Source: Falsirhodobacter sp. alg1
Lineage (GTDB): Bacteria > Pseudomonadota > Alphaproteobacteria > Rhodobacterales > Rhodobacteraceae
Length of the DNA: 64,000 nt
Assembly (NCBI RefSeq): GCF_000739715.2
Contig: NZ_BBJC02000005.1
Coordinates: 156,480 to 220,479 of the forward strand
Direction of reading: 5' to 3'
Below, one piece after another: positions 1 to 8,293 of the stretch; the first letter of the stretch is position 1, and each line of letters starts with the position of its first letter. Made by a program: the position numbers and the translations under genes. Below the pieces are notes generated by a model. That model made no database searches, was not told the DNA's origin, and saw only the letters and a list, made by a program, of their open reading frames with translations.

Positions 1-445
1 ATACGACTGCACCTGCCAGAAGGGCACCGCACATCGCAGCGGGCACGACATCGGCGCCTGTTCCCCCCAGTGCCACGATCCAGACCAGCGCGCCTGTTGC
101 GGCCCCTGCGGTAAAGCCGATGATATCCGGTGATCCCAGAGGATTTCGGGATATCGTCTGGAATACTGCGCCTGACGCCCCAAGTGCGGCACCAGCCCCC
201 AATGTCACCAGCAGTCTGGGTATCCGGATGTCCAGAAGAACATGGGCTATGGCGCGCGATGGGGCGGTGGCGGTCAGGGTTTGCCAGATCTCGTCAGGGG
301 CTATAGGCAGACTGCCGGACATCAACGCCCATGCCGACCCTGCCAGAAGGAACAGGGAGAGTACGGCATTCATCCATAGCGTTCGCATGTGGATGCGAAA
401 CGAGCAATTCCGCCAGCGTAATGTTGAATACCCCGGCATGTTCAT
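1..445 (-). CDS. FecCD-family iron-siderophore permease, partial
   Basis: This is the second membrane subunit of a siderophore ABC importer, cut by the left window edge so that only about 148 N-terminal residues are present. Translation from the ATG at 445 gives a hydrophobic first helix (MNAVLSLFLLAGSAWAL), then the family segment RIPRLLVTLGAGAALGASGAVFQ and the motif SRNPLGSPDIIGFTAGA, which is diagnostic of FecCD permeases (FepG/FecD type). The start overlaps the stop of the preceding permease as ATGA, indicating translational coupling in one leftward operon. It should pair with that permease to form the inner-membrane channel. The C-terminus and any ATPase gene lie outside the window. Confidence 0.9.
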   Translation of the reverse strand, partial: MNMPGYSTLRWRNCSFRIHMRTLWMNAVLSLFLLAGSAWALMSGSLPIAPDEIWQTLTATAPSRAIAHVLLDIRIPRLLVTLGAGAALGASGAVFQTISRNPLGSPDIIGFTAGAATGALVWIVALGGTGADVVPAAMCGALLAGAVV

Positions 446-1449
446 AACGTGTTCATACGCAGGTTGCGCGCCAGAATGACAAAGATCGGGCCCCCGATCA
501 AAGCGGTCATGATGCCCACATCAATCTGCGTGGTCCCGCCGATCAGCCGGCCTGCCAGATCGGCAAAGCTGACCAGTGCTGCCCCGATCAGCATCGACAG
601 CAGGATAAGCGGGCGATGCGCCGGCCCGCAGATATGCCGGGCCAGATGCGGTGCGGCAATCCCTATGAAACTGATGGGGCCTGCGGCGGCAGTTGCCGCC
701 CCGCTAAGAACCACCACCACAGCCGCAGCTACCAGCCAGATCCGGCGAGGATCCGTCCCCAGGCTCTGCCCCAGATCACGGCCCAAGGCAAGTGCATCCA
801 GAGGGCGGGCCAGCAGCAGGGCCCCGATCGCACCGACCAACGCAAGACCCGCGCTTGTATTCAGCACGTCCCACCCGCGCCCCTGCAAGGAGCCTACTGC
901 CCAATGCCGGAACTGGTCGAAAACATGGGCATCCGCATTCACGGTAATGACCCTTGTCAGCGTCATCATGACGATGGATAGTGCCGCGCCTGCCAGGACC
1001 AGCCGTACCGGATCATGGCCCTGCGCCATTCCACCGATACCGAACACGGCGGCTCCGCCCAATGCGGCCCCGCCGACGCCCGCCCATAAGGCTGCGTTCA
1101 CATCGATCCTGCCGGTCACCGCAATCAGGATGACAATGGCAAGCGTTGCCCCTGCCGAAATCCCCAGCAACCCCGGGTCGGCCAATGGATTTCGGGTCAG
1201 AGTTTGCATGACTGCCCCTGCAGCCCCCAACGCCGCGCCTACGATTAATGCAAGAAACACACGCGGTAGCCGTTGTTGCATTACCAGCAGATGGGCACCA
1301 TTTGCCGGATCAAAGCGGAACAGGGCATCCATCGTAACCTGCGCGGTAATTGCGCGTGGCCCGACGAACAGGCTGGCAGCCGCCGTCAGGCAGACGGCAA
1401 CCAGCGTGATCCACAACAGGCTGCGGCGATAGGAAGGGGCGGGATGCAT
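442..1449 (-). CDS. FecCD-family iron-siderophore ABC permease
   Basis: A 335-residue polytopic inner-membrane protein of the FepD/FecC/BtuC family. It has an N-terminal helix, the segment RLPRVFLALIVGAALGAAGAVMQ near residues 60-83, and TRNPLADPGLLGISAGA, the family hallmark loop, followed by repeated hydrophobic helices and the conserved GPISFIGIAAPHLAR segment near residue 255. Length matches the family. It lies 3 bases after the fepB-like gene and overlaps the next permease by four bases, so binding protein, permease and permease are cotranscribed with the two synthetase genes upstream. Role: moves ferric-siderophore from the periplasm to the cytoplasm with an ATPase not encoded in this window. 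Confidence 0.93.
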   Translation of the reverse strand: MHPAPSYRRSLLWITLVAVCLTAAASLFVGPRAITAQVTMDALFRFDPANGAHLLVMQQRLPRVFLALIVGAALGAAGAVMQTLTRNPLADPGLLGISAGATLAIVILIAVTGRIDVNAALWAGVGGAALGGAAVFGIGGMAQGHDPVRLVLAGAALSIVMMTLTRVITVNADAHVFDQFRHWAVGSLQGRGWDVLNTSAGLALVGAIGALLLARPLDALALGRDLGQSLGTDPRRIWLVAAAVVVVLSGAATAAAGPISFIGIAAPHLARHICGPAHRPLILLSMLIGAALVSFADLAGRLIGGTTQIDVGIMTALIGGPIFVILARNLRMNTL

Positions 1450-1452
1450 CCA

Positions 1453-2409
1453 TCAGGCCTTGGCAAAACGTCGGGCAATGTCTGCGACAATCTCGTTGGC
1501 ACTGTAATAATCGATGCGGAACGAATTTGCACCAAGCCCATAGACCTGCCGGTTCTTTACTGATGGCAGATTGCTCAGGATCGGGTCCGCCATGAACCGT
1601 TCGGCATCCGTATCGGTGCCCGCCAGAAGAAAGGTGGTTTCTGCGGTCAACTCTGTCAGATGCTCATAGGCAGCGCGGATGAAATCTGCAGCAGGCGGCG
1701 TATCGGCCCCCTGCCAGCTGCGGGGTGGATCCTCCATACGAAAGCCCAGTGCGGTCAGGAGCCTTCCGTGCGTGCCATCCGCTGTAGCAATCGGGTTCGG
1801 CGCGCCCGGCCCGTTATAGCTGACGATATTTGTCTGCCCGCCCGGCAGATGCAAGGTTGCACGTGTGGTTTCCAAGGATTGGGCAAATGACTCTAGCAGA
1901 CCATTTGCCCGTTCATCTTTGCCCGTTGCATGGCCCAATTGCCGTGAAAGGCCCTGCCAATCCAGCGCGCCGTAGTCCAGAACCAGCACCGGCGCAATTT
2001 CTTCCAAAGCGGCCCTATGCATCAGTGCAGAGTCCGCCCCGGTGGCAGAAACAACGATCAGGTCAGGCTCATGCGCCCAGACGGATTCCAGATCTATGGA
2101 GCCGGCGCGCCAGAGCGGGGCGACATTCCGACTTTCGGCCACAGATTGCCATTGCGCGAAAAACGCGCCCCGGACGGTCGTGGCGCTGGCGACAACGGGG
2201 GCGTCAACGGCCAGCAGTCCGCCTGTCAGGGTGACCGATGTGGAAACCACCCGCATGGGCGGGGTGTTCAATACGGTCTCGCTCCCGTCCGCGTTGGTCA
2301 GGGTTCTCGGCCAGCCGGTTTCTGCGCGCAGGCTGTTTGCAAAAGACAACAAGGCTGTCGCACAGGTGCCATGGGTCAGAAAGCTGCGGCGTGTGAACAA
2401 TGGGATCAT
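1453..2409 (-). CDS. Ferric-siderophore periplasmic binding protein, FepB-like
   Basis: A 318-residue substrate-binding protein of the TroA/FepB superfamily. The N-terminus has an RRSFL segment and a hydrophobic stretch ending near ALLSFANSLRAE, consistent with export, possibly by Tat. The body carries LTNADGSETVLNTPPMRVVS, typical of enterobactin-type binding proteins, followed by ESVWAHEPDLIVVS and the conserved C-terminal NEIVADIARR. The start ATG overlaps the stop of the condensation-domain gene (ATGA), tying uptake to synthesis in one operon. It should deliver the ferric catecholate to the two FecCD permeases. The exact ligand is inferred from the locus, not read from the protein. Confidence 0.9.
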   Translation of the reverse strand: MIPLFTRRSFLTHGTCATALLSFANSLRAETGWPRTLTNADGSETVLNTPPMRVVSTSVTLTGGLLAVDAPVVASATTVRGAFFAQWQSVAESRNVAPLWRAGSIDLESVWAHEPDLIVVSATGADSALMHRAALEEIAPVLVLDYGALDWQGLSRQLGHATGKDERANGLLESFAQSLETTRATLHLPGGQTNIVSYNGPGAPNPIATADGTHGRLLTALGFRMEDPPRSWQGADTPPAADFIRAAYEHLTELTAETTFLLAGTDTDAERFMADPILSNLPSVKNRQVYGLGANSFRIDYYSANEIVADIARRFAKA

Positions 2410-3800
2410 GCTTCTTCCAATCGACCGGCAATCGGTCGTATCTGTGTCGTCTTGCGGACGGCGGTTTGTGCTAGTTCCGAATGATCGGTAGCCATCAGCG
2501 TGGCGAGGGTTTCATCGAGGCTCCCATCCTCGCAGGCACGCGCGATAAAGGGAACGAGAGCGGCGCTGCTGGCTGTGAATTCCGTTTCGGATGCGGGATC
2601 GGCATCAATCGACAGAAACAATCCCGACGCATCGCCCCCTGCGCCCCATGTCAGGTTGAACCCGTCACCCGGACCGGCGGCCAGCACCTCACGCTCGACA
2701 GTGCAGCCGGCGAACCGGGGTGCATCAAACGGAAGGACGTTGATAAGGGGAGAGAAATAGAAACGCTCACCTGCCTTCAATCCGCGATCGGCGGCCAGCT
2801 GCTCCACGCGGTAGCGGCCATGCCGCCGCATTTTCCGCAGGTCTGCAGCCGTTCTTTGCAGATATGTGCCCAAAGTCTCATCCGGCCGGCAGGTTACGAT
2901 CAGCGGCAGGATATTTACCACAAGCGCTGGAATGGCGGCGCTGACGCTTCCGAGGCGGCTCATGTATGGAAGCCAGACAGGCAGCGCCTGCACATCTTCG
3001 GGCAGGTCCCGCGCAAGCCATGCCGCGCTGAGCAGGGTTAGAAAATCAGGCCAGCCTAGGTCGCATGCGGCGGCCGTCTGCCGCAACTGCGCAGGCAAAC
3101 CCGCGGGAATTTTGGGTTCAGCGGTCAGGGCGGTGCAGGCATAATCCTCACCTCCTTTTTGCAGCACGGTCAGCGGTGGCGCATCTCGCAACACCTCGGC
3201 CCAATGAGCGCCGTCGCGCTGGTGGTGCTTGCCGTTCCGATAGGCATCCTCCTCGGTCAGATATTCGGCAAAGGGCAGGAGCGGGCCAACTGCCGGTGAC
3301 TGACCAAGTTGTTGGGCATACAAGGACGCTGCCCGCCGTTCGATCAAAGAGGCGCTGTATCCGTCCAGAATGATATGATGCCCCCGCATATACCATAGCC
3401 AACGGCTGTCACCGACCCGGAGCAGCCACAACGCGGACAGGGGATGGGCTTCCAGATCCAACGGCCGGGCAATGTCATCCGCCATCATTTGCCTTCCCGT
3501 ACCCTCCGGATCCGTCCGTTCCCGCAGATCATGGTATTCGATTGCGGGGACGCGTGCCGGATCTACGTATTGCCGGGGGCCATCGGGCCCATCACGAAAA
3601 CGCAGCGCGAATACCTCGGTTTCCTTGGCAAGCTGCTGCAGGGCCGCGATTATTGCCGGTTCATTCACCGGACCTCCTATGATCATGCAATGCGCAACAG
3701 TGGAAATCGGGCGGTCGGGATGAAAACGGAACTCTTCCCAGAAATCGAACTGGGCAAGCGTCAGCTCAAGCCATTGAGGGGCTTCATTCGGAATGGACAT
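2406..3800 (-). CDS. Free-standing NRPS condensation domain protein, VibH-like amide synthase
   Basis: A 464-residue protein that is a single condensation (C) domain. The catalytic motif HHIILDG is intact at residues 141-147, the early LTLAQFDFWEEF segment matches the usual C1 motif, and NILPL near residue 280 fits motif C5. No adenylation or carrier domain is present, as in VibH, which joins carrier-bound dihydroxybenzoate to a soluble polyamine. It follows the Cy-Cy-A synthetase by 30 bases and overlaps fepB by four bases. By analogy it should acylate a polyamine with DHB from the aryl carrier protein. The polyamine is not identifiable here, and a role in the final acylation of a central amine is also possible. 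Confidence 0.88.
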   Translation of the reverse strand: MSIPNEAPQWLELTLAQFDFWEEFRFHPDRPISTVAHCMIIGGPVNEPAIIAALQQLAKETEVFALRFRDGPDGPRQYVDPARVPAIEYHDLRERTDPEGTGRQMMADDIARPLDLEAHPLSALWLLRVGDSRWLWYMRGHHIILDGYSASLIERRAASLYAQQLGQSPAVGPLLPFAEYLTEEDAYRNGKHHQRDGAHWAEVLRDAPPLTVLQKGGEDYACTALTAEPKIPAGLPAQLRQTAAACDLGWPDFLTLLSAAWLARDLPEDVQALPVWLPYMSRLGSVSAAIPALVVNILPLIVTCRPDETLGTYLQRTAADLRKMRRHGRYRVEQLAADRGLKAGERFYFSPLINVLPFDAPRFAGCTVEREVLAAGPGDGFNLTWGAGGDASGLFLSIDADPASETEFTASSAALVPFIARACEDGSLDETLATLMATDHSELAQTAVRKTTQIRPIAGRLEEA

Positions 3801-3830
3801 CGGAAATCCTTTGAGTGAACGCGGCCACGC

Positions 3831-6800
3831 TCATGCAGGTTGACATTCGCAAAGCGCAGCGGCCTGACGGGCGGTCCGAGCAGTAGACAATTTCGCAGGG
3901 CTGATGTTGATTCCGAGCTTCTGGCTCAGATCCTTTGCAATCGGGGCGATATGGCGGGGGGTCAGGCCCAGACGGAACAGGGCACTATCGGCATCTGCCG
4001 CTGCAGGATTGCCTAGGTGATCAAGATAAACCGCCAGCACCTGCGCCACGATTGTCTGGTCATGACCATGGTCGGGGGGCGTAACCTGCGCGGGCATTTC
4101 AATGATTCGGCGGGCCGCTGCCCTGTCCACCTTGCCATTGGGCGACAGTGGGAGGGCTGATGCCTCTACGAACCTGTCAGGCACATGCGATTGGGGAAGA
4201 TGCCCCCGCATGAAGGTTCGCAGTTCGGCGGAGGATGATTTTTTCCCTGCATGCGGCACATAAAGGGCCGCAAGGGTGGTGTCCTGCCCATTCGCGCCCA
4301 TATCAACCACCAGCACCTGCCGCAGAGCGGGATGTTTGCCCAGTGCAAGCTCCACATCCCCCATCGACACACGAACACCCCGGACCTTGACGTAGCCGCC
4401 AATCCTGCCCGCGAACATGATCGTCCCGTCGGGTGCCCATCGCCCCAGATCCCCTGTGCGAAATGTCCGCCGCGGATTTCCAGCCTGGTCCGGCAAGGTC
4501 ACGAAGCCCGTCTGTGCCAAAGTGCCATTGTCTAGATACCCAAGGGCTAAACAGTCCCCGGCTGTGTGAATGCGCCCGGTAACGCCGACCGGACAAGGTT
4601 CCCCCACCGGGTTGCAGATCAGATATTCCGCGCCCCGCAGGGCAGTGCCATAGGGAATTGGTCCTGCATCGGTGCCGATTTCATGCCAGATGCTCCAGAT
4701 CGTGGTTTCGGTGGGACCACCCAGTGAAACCAGCCGCACCTTGTTACCCATATCGCGCAGGTGCGCAATCTGGGCCGGTTTGATGTAATCTCCGCCTTGG
4801 GCCACAATGCGCAGCGTCCGCATGTCCGCAGGTGTGGCACAGTCAAGCAACATTTCCACGATTGCGGGGACTGAAACCCACAAGGATACCTGATGCCGGG
4901 CGATCAGCTGTGCCCAATGCCTCGCATCCTTTTCACGGCCCCGTTCGGGTAGAACCAGTTTTGCACCAGCAGCGAACGCCCCGAAGATATCAAAGAGGGA
5001 CATATCATGGTGCAGTGGCGTTACCGATATGAAAACATCGTCTTGCCCGATGTTCCAAGAGGCCAAAGTCTGTTCAAGCACATTGGCTGTGGCACGATTG
5101 TTCAGGACCACACATTTTGGCGCACCGGTCGTGCCGGAGGTGAACAGGTAATACGCCCGATCACGGCTATGGCTGCGGGCGCGCAACACCTCATCATCCG
5201 GTATCGCGCCGCCGGGCCGGGGCAATGCGTCGGGATGAACCGTTGGCCAGTCATGGTGATCGATATGGGAAACGACCAGCCCGGGGCTACATTGCGCCAG
5301 CAGATATTCCACCCGCGCATCAGGAGCATCCGCATCTATGGGTGTCCAGATTATGCCGGCAAAAGCTGCCGCCAGCTGCAGGGCGACGTGATCAACGCCA
5401 CGCGGCAGATGGATCGCCAGCACCGAGCCTGCCAGCAAGCCATGGGCCTCGAAACCGGCAAGTATCCCTTCTACCCGCTGCCGTAGGGTATCGTAGCTGA
5501 TTATCTCCTCTCCGACGGCGAGGGCTGTGCCCTGCGTGTGGCGCAGGTTTTCCGCGATGTGCATCAGGTAAGGTGCAGGGTCCGTAACGGTGGGTTCCTG
5601 CGCGGGAAGGGCGAGGGGCATAAGGTTTATAGGCTGGTTGATATCACCGAAATCCAGCAGCCGATGGTGAATGGCATCTAGCATTGCGGAAATGGTTTCG
5701 GGGGCGAGGGCTGCTTCGGCATAATCGGCCGCAATTTCGATGCCGCCCTTTCTGCCGTGCATCAGGCGGATATCCAGAGCCACCTGCGGGGTCTGTGTCT
5801 GGCCCGCAACCTCTGTCATTTCGGTTGTCGGAGGCGGGGACCAGCTGAGGCCATTGGTCAGCACCACGGGCAATGCAAGCGCTTCTCCCGTCTGGGACAA
5901 TAGATGCCGGGCAAGATCTACGCCGGAAAATCCGATATGCCCCATTCCGGCCATGGTATCTTTTTGCAGGTTTGCAGCCCGCGCCTGCGCCGTGCCGATA
6001 GTGGCGTCATAGTTCACCGCAATGAAGGAGGACCGATTGCCCAATTCGCTTTCGTCCAGCGCCGGGGCTGTAGGCAGTCCTACGCACAGACGCATGTCGG
6101 GCGTGAACCGTGCCAGAACCTCCAGAATGGTGAAATTGAGCAGGGTGTTGAGAAAGACGCCTGCCCCTGCTGCCGCCTTGCGCAACGGGCGCAGGTCAGA
6201 CTTTTCCAGCTGTCGGGTTTCGCGCTGGTAGCTTGAAGTGCTGATCTGATGCAGCGGGGCACGCCATGGCAGACGCGGCGCGCCATCGACCGCAGCCAGC
6301 GCCTGTTTCCAATACAGATGATCGGTATTTTTCTGTAGGGTATCCGGGTCCTGCGACACGGTATCGGTAAGTCTCATTTGCATCGGAGTGCTGTCGAACA
6401 ACGCCCCGCAAAGGCGTGCTATGGCAGGGCCATCCAACGCCTGCGCATCAAATTTCACCGCAACGGCATCCTGCTGTCCAGCGGGCATCTGCATCACGCA
6501 TATCTGCCATAAGGGGCCGGCCAGATCGCAAGGTGCCGATTTGAATGTCTGCCAGAACCTTTCCAGTTCTGCATCCGCATCAGGGCTGTTCCGCATATCG
6601 ACCGCAGTCAACGGGACATCGGCAACCGGCAGCGTATATTGGGTCAGAGTGCGGGCATTTATACGCAGCCGAAGCGCCGGATGCTGCCTGCATAGCTCAT
6701 CGACATGGGCGCTGAAGGATGGCAGGTCGATCGAGCCACGGAACAGGCGCGCCTCCTGCATGGCAACACCGCCAAGCGGCAGAATTGTGTCACGCCCCAT

Positions 6801-8096
6801 GATATAGGCGCGCTGCAAGGCAGACAGGGGTGTTTCCACATGGGGTACGGTTGGGCGCGGCAGCGTTTGCAGGCGCGTGGTGTAGGCATCGAACGCCGCC
6901 CGGACCCACGTCTGATCCAGCAGGTCGAGACGCACATCCCAATTGACCAGTATCTCTTGTCCCAGACGTGCGATCTGTGCGTCGAGGGCGACCCCGGATC
7001 CCTGGGATACACTCCAGACCAGATCACCGAAAATTCTTGCGGCTATATCCGGCACGATCGATCCCATCGGGTGATCGAAACCGGCGGTAAAGACAACGGG
7101 GGCGGTCCGCATGGCCCCGAGATGGCGGACAAGGTCGCGCATGATCTGTGGCCCGGACCGAGCGCTGTTCGATATGGCCTGTGCCATGTCTGCCTGCACC
7201 CGCCGCGCAAGATCGGGCAGGTCATCCGCTGCGTCATGTATCCCCAGCAGCGTGACCCCGGAAAAATCCCCCATGATGGAAACATTTTCAAGATCTCGGT
7301 GGAACATGGGCACTGTCAGGCGCAAGGCTGATTGACCGGTGGCCTTTCCCAGCTCCTGTCCGAAGACGGCAAGGGCCAGCGCCGAGGGCGTGACCCGATA
7401 CATCCGTGCCGTTTCTAAAAAGATCTCCGTCTGAACGGGGGAAAGCCGGGCGGCAAACCGCGTGCTGTCGGGGGCTTTTGCGGCATTTTCAGGGGTGGGC
7501 AGATCCGGCGCCTCGGGCAGGGTGGTTACCCTATGCTGCCACCAATCCCGTGCAGATTTCTCGCGCTCCGCGTCTTTGGTTTGCGCGTTGCGATATTCCG
7601 CAAAGCTGACAGTCCGTTCGTTCATAGACGTCGGATTTTCGTATAGCTGGGCCAACTCGGACAATAGATAGGGAAAACAGGAGGGATCTGCTGCGATCAT
7701 ATCCAGATCGATATGCAGCCTTTGTTGGCCATTACGCAGCAGCGTAAGGGTAAATTCACAGCCGATGCCCTGTGTCAGCGCAAGACGCTGGTGGGTTTTG
7801 GCGGTTCGCATATCGGCCAGCACGGCCTCGGCTGCTGTGTCCTCCAGCCCACGTAGATCATTTAGATGCAGGGCATGGCCCGCATGAGGCGCAACGGGGG
7901 AAAGCCGTCCGTCGGCTGTCACGGAAATACGCAGATTTTCATGGCGTTCAATCAGCACCGCGACCGCCGTCGCCAGACGCTCGGCATCCAGCGCCGGACC
8001 ATCAAGCTCTACATAGAGATGCGAGGAGGGTTCGTCTGCGGTCTGGCTGCCAACCCAACAAGCGGCCTGCATTGGCGTCATTTCGTACATCTGCAA
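3831..8096 (-). CDS. Siderophore NRPS: cyclization-cyclization-adenylation with degenerate carrier domain, VibF-like
   Basis: A 1421-residue non-ribosomal peptide synthetase. Residues about 1-415 and 420-830 are two condensation-superfamily domains with DxxxxD cyclization motifs (D132 to D137; D550 to D555) instead of HHxxxDG. Residues about 850-1330 are an adenylation domain: TSGTTGAPK at 986-994, GGPTE at 1126, TGDLGRW near 1214, and the A10 lysine K1322 in SPNGKVD. The last 75 residues align with a carrier domain, but the LGGxS site reads FRLGLTPRH (1374-1382), so the phosphopantetheine serine is replaced by proline. VibF continues with C-PCP-C, which is absent here. Cy domains make oxazoline or thiazoline rings from Thr, Ser or Cys; Thr is my guess from the family. 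First gene of a leftward operon with the condensation and uptake genes. Confidence 0.9.
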   Translation of the reverse strand: MQMYEMTPMQAACWVGSQTADEPSSHLYVELDGPALDAERLATAVAVLIERHENLRISVTADGRLSPVAPHAGHALHLNDLRGLEDTAAEAVLADMRTAKTHQRLALTQGIGCEFTLTLLRNGQQRLHIDLDMIAADPSCFPYLLSELAQLYENPTSMNERTVSFAEYRNAQTKDAEREKSARDWWQHRVTTLPEAPDLPTPENAAKAPDSTRFAARLSPVQTEIFLETARMYRVTPSALALAVFGQELGKATGQSALRLTVPMFHRDLENVSIMGDFSGVTLLGIHDAADDLPDLARRVQADMAQAISNSARSGPQIMRDLVRHLGAMRTAPVVFTAGFDHPMGSIVPDIAARIFGDLVWSVSQGSGVALDAQIARLGQEILVNWDVRLDLLDQTWVRAAFDAYTTRLQTLPRPTVPHVETPLSALQRAYIMGRDTILPLGGVAMQEARLFRGSIDLPSFSAHVDELCRQHPALRLRINARTLTQYTLPVADVPLTAVDMRNSPDADAELERFWQTFKSAPCDLAGPLWQICVMQMPAGQQDAVAVKFDAQALDGPAIARLCGALFDSTPMQMRLTDTVSQDPDTLQKNTDHLYWKQALAAVDGAPRLPWRAPLHQISTSSYQRETRQLEKSDLRPLRKAAAGAGVFLNTLLNFTILEVLARFTPDMRLCVGLPTAPALDESELGNRSSFIAVNYDATIGTAQARAANLQKDTMAGMGHIGFSGVDLARHLLSQTGEALALPVVLTNGLSWSPPPTTEMTEVAGQTQTPQVALDIRLMHGRKGGIEIAADYAEAALAPETISAMLDAIHHRLLDFGDINQPINLMPLALPAQEPTVTDPAPYLMHIAENLRHTQGTALAVGEEIISYDTLRQRVEGILAGFEAHGLLAGSVLAIHLPRGVDHVALQLAAAFAGIIWTPIDADAPDARVEYLLAQCSPGLVVSHIDHHDWPTVHPDALPRPGGAIPDDEVLRARSHSRDRAYYLFTSGTTGAPKCVVLNNRATANVLEQTLASWNIGQDDVFISVTPLHHDMSLFDIFGAFAAGAKLVLPERGREKDARHWAQLIARHQVSLWVSVPAIVEMLLDCATPADMRTLRIVAQGGDYIKPAQIAHLRDMGNKVRLVSLGGPTETTIWSIWHEIGTDAGPIPYGTALRGAEYLICNPVGEPCPVGVTGRIHTAGDCLALGYLDNGTLAQTGFVTLPDQAGNPRRTFRTGDLGRWAPDGTIMFAGRIGGYVKVRGVRVSMGDVELALGKHPALRQVLVVDMGANGQDTTLAALYVPHAGKKSSSAELRTFMRGHLPQSHVPDRFVEASALPLSPNGKVDRAAARRIIEMPAQVTPPDHGHDQTIVAQVLAVYLDHLGNPAAADADSALFRLGLTPRHIAPIAKDLSQKLGINISPAKLSTARTARQAAALCECQPA

Positions 8097-8293
8097 TCAC
8101 CCGTTGACAATTCCAGACACAAATACTCAACTATTGGCAATCGTCAACCGTTGTAATACACGACCGATGGCGTGATGGCGCAGATGACCTGAAATATTGG
8201 TCATATTCAGAATATTAGGCAGTTATCGCTTCTCGATGGATCAGCTATCCGCAGGGAAAGGTCGTAACCACCCAAGTAAACACCGGATATGTT
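8097..8293. promoter_or_regulatory. Divergent promoter region between NRPS and DHB-ligase genes, with a palindrome
   Basis: This AT-richer 197-base gap separates the leftward NRPS gene from the rightward DHB-AMP ligase gene and must hold both promoters. It contains a perfect 5-base inverted repeat TGACC-N9-GGTCA at 8185-8203, a plausible operator for an iron-responsive regulator. It is not a classical Fur box and does not match the TGA-N9-TCA iron motif of alphaproteobacteria exactly. A TTGACA hexamer sits at 8104-8109 but has no convincing -10 partner. Confidence 0.45.

Noticed and set aside
8104-8132. TTGACA as the -35 of a sigma-70 promoter for the DHB ligase gene
   Set aside because: At 17 bases the expected -10 reads TCAACT, too far from consensus, and the site lies 160 bases from the start codon.
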